From Aphidius gifuensis (lineage: Eukaryota > Arthropoda > Insecta > Hymenoptera > Braconidae), in contig NC_057788.1 of NCBI RefSeq assembly GCF_014905175.1, positions 17,340,154 through 17,404,153 of the forward strand: a stretch of 64,000 bases of DNA, in the 5' to 3' direction. Under the pieces are notes generated by a model. That model was not told the origin of the DNA. It made no database searches and was given only the letters and a program-made list of their open reading frames with translations. Positions within the stretch are counted from its first letter, which is position 1; each line of letters begins with the position of its first letter. A program made the position numbers and the translations under genes. Positions 59,756 to 64,000 of this stretch are shown one piece after another.

Positions 59756-59964
59756 TTTTTTTTTTACAGTTTTTTACAATTTTTGAATATTGAAAAAAAA
59801 CACGAATTATGAGGCACGTTAAAAATAATAATAATAATTCGTGTTTTTTTTCAATATTCAAAAATTAATATCTCGGCAGGGTTACAATTAATTTGCTTAA
59901 GAGTTTAAAATTAAGTTAATATAATAAAATTAAAAGTATATTTCAACAAAAAATTATGTAATTA

Positions 59965-62900
59965 CCCAGGTAGAAAAATATGTGTCGCGTCCGACTTAAT
60001 AAAGTCGGAGGAAAGTCGGGATTTCAGTCGGGCCGACGTCGGATATTCTCAAGATTCTTTTTAAAGTTTGAATAGATCAATTGCATTTACAAAAAAACTA
60101 AATTGTTGATGATAGATATAATTGTTTCAATCATCATCATTGAATAATTTTTCAATAAATTGCATAATTTTTATTACGAATTAACATTAAATGACAGCTT
60201 GAAATATAAAGTCGAGACTATAGGCGGTTCTCATACTGTATTACTGAAATATTGTCAGCCAGTTTTATCGGCGTTACTTTGAATACTTTTCACAATAAAT
60301 CATGGAACGGATTAAAACAACAAGTTTAATAAATAAAACAATCGTCTTGAATATTGTATTAAATATAATTACCGATTGTTTATCTGTATATTGTTGACTC
60401 AGGTATATTACTATTATGATAATTATCATTATCATGTAGGAAATAAGGTAGCTAACCATACTGCTTTTCCTTGGACATTTTTTATTTATTTTATAAATAA
60501 AATACATGTAAATTTATTTTTCAAAAATAAAAATGTCCAAGGAAAAGCAGGTTAATGAAAAGATAGCTGGAATTAATGTTGAAAATTATGTCTCAAGGAA
60601 ATAATTCCTAGTCACATTAATTCCTTAGCTACATCTTTTCTTAGCCACTGCTTTTCCTGACATTTTATTTTTAAAATAAATTTACATGTATTTTATTTAT
60701 AAAATACATAAAATGTCCAAGGAAAAGCAGTAGCTAGAGAAATGAGGTAGCTAAGGAATTAATGTGACTAAGGAATTATGTCCTTGAGAAATAATTTTTG
60801 GCAACATTAATTCCTTAGCTTCATCTTTTTCTAGTTACTAAACTTTTCCTGGACATTTTTATTTATTTTATAAATAAAATACATGTAAATTTATTTTTAA
60901 AATAAAAATGTCCATAAAAGCGTAGCTATGAAAACATGTAGCTAAGGAATTAATGTGACTAAGGAATTATGTTCTTGAAACATAATTTTTTGGCAACATT
61001 AATTCCTACTATCTTTTCCTTAGCTACTGCTTTTCCTTGACATTTTTATTTATTTTATAAATAAAATACATGTAAATTTATTTTTAAAAATAAAATGTCC
61101 AGGAAAAGTATTAAGGAAAGATAGTTATTAGCTGTTGTATGCAGCCCAAGGAAATTTTGTCATTAATTCCTTAGCTACATCTTTTTCTTAGCCACTGCTT
61201 TTCCTTGGACATTTTTATTTTTAAAAAATAAATTTACATGTATTTTATTTATAAAATACATAAAAATGTCCAAGGAAAAGCAGTAGCTAAGGAAAAGATG
61301 TAGCTAAGGAATTAATGTGACTAAGGAATTATTTCCTTGAGACATAATTTTTTGGCAACATTAATTCCTTAGCTTCATCTTTTCCTTAGCCACTGCTTTT
61401 CCTTGGACATTTTTATTTATTTTATAAATAAAATACATGTAAATTTATTTTTTAAAAATAAAAATGTCCAAGGAAAAGCGTAGCTAAGGAAAAGATGTAG
61501 CTAAGGAATTAATGTGACTAAGGAATTATTTCCTTGAGACATAATTTTTTGGCAACATTAATTCCTTAGCTTCATCTTTTCTAGTTATTGCTTCCTTGGA
61601 CATTTTTATTTATTTTATAAATAAAATACATGTAAATTTATTTTTAAAAATAAAATGTCCAGGAAAAGTAGTAGCTAAGGTTATGTAGCTATGAATTAAT
61701 GTGACTAAGGAATTATTTCCTGAGACATAATTTCCTTCTTAAGCAACATCAATTTCTTAGTTTTCTCATCTTTTTCATTACTGTGCTTTCCTTGGACATT
61801 TTTATTTATTTTATAAATAAAATACATGTAAATTTATTTTTTAAAAATAAAAATGTCCAAGGAAAAGCAGTAGCTAAGGAAAAGATGTAGCTAAGGAATT
61901 AATGTGACTAAGGAATTATTTCCTTGAGACATAATTTTTTGGCAACATTAATTCCTTAGCTTCATCTTTTCCTTAGCCACTGCTTTTCCTTGGACATTTT
62001 TATTTTTAAGAAATAAATTTACATGTATTTTATTTATAAAATAAATAAAAATGTCCAAGGAAAAGCAGTAGTTAGAAAAGATGTTAAGGAATTAATATGT
62101 GGAATTATTCCTGAGACATAATTTTTGGCAACATTAATTTTAGCTTCATCTTTTCTTAGCTACTGCTTCCTGGACATTTTTATTTATTTTATAAATAAAA
62201 TACATGTAAATTTATTTTTAAAATAACAATGTCCAAGGAAAAGCAGTAGCTATGAAAGATGTAGTAAGACTAAGTGAATTATTTCTTGAGACATATATTT
62301 TTGGCAACATCAATTTGTTATCTTTTTCTTAGCCACTGCTTTTCCTTGGACATTTTTATTTATTTTATAAATAAAATACATGTAAATTTATTTTTTAAAA
62401 ATAAAAATGTCCAAGGAAAAGCAGTAGCTAAGGAAAAGATGAAGCTAAGGAATTAATGTTGCCAAAAAATTATGTCTCAAGGAAATAATTCCTTAGTCAC
62501 ATTAATTCCTTAGCTACATCTTTTCTATACTTTGCTTTTCCTTGGACATTTTTATTTATTTTACAAATAAAATACATGTAAATTTATTTTTTAAAAATAA
62601 AATGTCCATGAAAAGCAGTGGCTAAGGAAAAGTATGTTAAGCTAAGGAATTAATGTTGCTAAAAAATTATGTCTCAAGGAAATAATTCCTTAGTCACATT
62701 AATTCCTTAGCTATGTATCTTTTTTCACTGCTTCTTTCCTTGGACATTTTTATTTTAAAAATAAATTTCTTACATGTATTTTATTTATAAAATACATAAA
62801 ATGTCTGCTGAAAAGCAGTAGCTAAGGAAAAGATGTAGCTAAGGAATTAATGTGACTAAGGAATTATTTCCTTGAGGACATACTTGGTAATATTACTCCT

Positions 62901-63835
62901 AGTTTCATCTTTTCCTTAGCTACTGCTTTTCCTTGGACATTTTTTATTTATTTTATAAATAAAATACATGTAAATTTATTTTTTTAAAATACAAATGTCC
63001 AAGGAAAAGCAGTAGCTAAGGAGAAGATGTAGCTGAGGCATTAATGTGACTAAGGAATTATTTCCTCAAAACATAATTCTTTGGCAACCTCAATTCCTTA
63101 GTCACATTAATTCCTTAGCTACATATCTTTTTTCTTAGCTACTGCTTTTTCCTTCTTTGATTTTCTATTTTTGTTAAATAAATTTACATGTATTTTATTT
63201 ATAAAATAAATAAAAATGTCCAAGGAAAAGCAGTATGGTTAATTACCTTATTTCTACATGATAATGATAATTATCATAATAGTAATATACCTGAGTCAAC
63301 AATACAATATACAGATGTTAAAACAATCGGTAATTATATTCTAATACAATATTCAAGACGATTGTTTTATTTATTAAACTTGTTGTTTTTAATCCAAACC
63401 GATCCAAACATGAACATGATAAAGTTGCATATTCAAAATTACTCGTCGCTAGCCTGCCGGTAAAACAGCTGGCTTAGTATTAATATACAGTAATTAGATG
63501 AGAACCGTTTTCTCATAAATGTCGTCTAAAATCTCGACTATAACCTCAAGCTGTCATTTTAATGTTAATTCGAGTAAAACAAAAAATTATGCTTAATTTA
63601 TTGAAAAATATTCATGATTAGAATGATTAGAAACAAATTACAAACATAAATAGTCTATCTATCAATAATTTAGTTTCTTTTGTAAAATGCAATTGATATT
63701 CTAAATTTTTTACTTTAAGGGAATCTTACAGAATATCCGACGTCGGCCCGACTGAAATCCCGACTTTCCTCCGACTTAATAAGTCGGGACACTCAGTCGG
63801 CCGACAGTCGGGCCGACGGAAGTTTTCTACCTGGG
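59965..63835. mobile_element. 3.9-kb element with CCCAGGTAGAAAA ends and palindromic array
   Basis: CCCAGGTAGAAAAATATG at 59965 faces TTTTCTACCTGGG ending at 63835, TA on both sides. Subterminal zones are GTCGG/CCGAC words (59990-60045 and 63735-63815). Next come arms of about 350 bp (60070-60460 against 63240-63720), with AAATAATCGG-type words, GATGAGAACCG, ACCTCAAGCTGTCAT and TGACTCAGGTATAT pairing. The centre is the array at 60465-63235. No transposase frame is seen. Confidence 0.88.
60465..63235. repeat. Tandem array of about 15 palindromic units, 190 bp each
   Basis: The TACATGTA dyad recurs 15 times (first near 60503, last near 63187) at spacings of about 170-220 bp. Each unit runs: dyad in an AAAATAAA/TTTATTTT context, TGTCCAAGGAAAAGCAG, TAGCTAAGGAAAAGATG, TAGCTAAGGAATTAATG, a second dyad (AATTATTTCCTTGAGACATA), then the inverse words back. 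Dyad flanks occur in two orientations. Many units show one- to four-base losses, which may be real or assembly error. Frame 63188-63463 and 62274-62456 read through the repeat. Confidence 0.93.
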
Positions 63836-63837
63836 TA

Positions 63838-64000
63838 TAGTTGTCTGAATTATCGGTTTTTTACCTGGCTTACCTGTGGACGGGCGACCAAAAAACTGCT
63901 TGAAGGTATGTGCAACGTGTTTTAGGTCTCAAGGACTACCATTTGACAGGTTTTTGTTGTATACGCTTCTGTCTAGTTTTTTTGCCATCAGCCCACTATA
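63838..64000. repeat. Dispersed repeat shared with 14970-15110
   Basis: TTACCTGGCTTACCTGTGGAC, GGTCTCAAG(G/A)ACTACCATTT and ACAGGT(T/A)TTTGTT occur here and at 14972-15075. The element runs off the right edge. Confidence 0.75.

Larger units (their letters stand above)
56513..59769. mobile_element. Composite CACTGTAAAAAA element with two insertions
   Basis: CACTGTAAAAAAAAAATAAT followed by TAGTTTCACTA at 56513 pairs with TAGTGAAACTAATTATT at 58548, whose outer end (poly-T then TACAG) is found only after the 1.2-kb repeat, near 59757-59769. GGGACGTTTTCG and CGAAAACGTCCC also pair. So the 1.2-kb repeat (58562-59755) landed a few bases inside the right terminus, and another MITE at 56648-57775 landed in the left part. 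Confidence 0.75.

Noticed and set aside
60465..63235. CRISPR-like array
   Set aside because: Units are palindromic, AT-rich, continuous without unique spacers, and the host is clearly eukaryotic.
55100..64000. Further EML exons (HELP motif, beta-propeller)
   Set aside because: I looked for a phase-2 acceptor followed by a HELP-like frame and found none; the stretch is repeats.

Overview
This is a very AT-rich, intron- and transposon-dominated eukaryotic window. GT-AG splice sites and an insect-like reading of one gene suggest an arthropod, most likely an insect and possibly a hymenopteran; the order is a guess. I found no bacterial or viral genes, and almost all open reading frames over 60 codons are chance frames inside repeats.

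The only gene I can support is the 5' part of an echinoderm microtubule-associated protein-like (EML/EMAP-like) gene on the + strand. It has five coding exons, at 27526-27559, 37963-38196, 53946-54099, 54442-54555 and 54965-55093. They join in frame (665 nt, 221 codons plus 2 nt). They encode a short leader, a heptad coiled coil of the EML trimerization type, and a long Ser/Pro/basic linker. The HELP motif and beta-propellers must lie beyond position 64000. Intron 1 is 10.4 kb, intron 2 is 15.7 kb, introns 3 and 4 are under 0.5 kb, and intron 5 exceeds 8.9 kb. The initiator ATG overlaps an upstream ATG-TAA start-stop codon pair.

Layout: 1-26 kb upstream is nested repeats (hAT-like elements with exact 8-bp target duplications, foldbacks, tandem repeats, palindromic arrays). 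Intron 1 holds a 4.4-kb Mutator-like foldback with a 9-bp duplication, itself carrying a hAT element that carries a smaller hAT element, followed by a 2.7-kb foldback. Intron 2 holds another large nested hAT composite (45.4-51.5 kb), a tRNA-derived SINE with an exact 15-bp duplication, a Helitron-like 3' end and several short MITEs. Intron 5 holds a recently copied 1.2-kb repeat (twin at 20.5 kb) and a 3.9-kb element built round about 15 tandem palindromic units of about 190 bp.

Two patterns stand out. First, several MITE families have conserved terminal inverted repeats but cores of different short tandem motifs, as if each element amplified its own subterminal motif. Second, one palindromic unit family (TAGCTAAGGAA half-sites round a TACATGTA dyad) recurs in eight or more places inside unrelated element ends. 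All homology statements rest on reading this window only.
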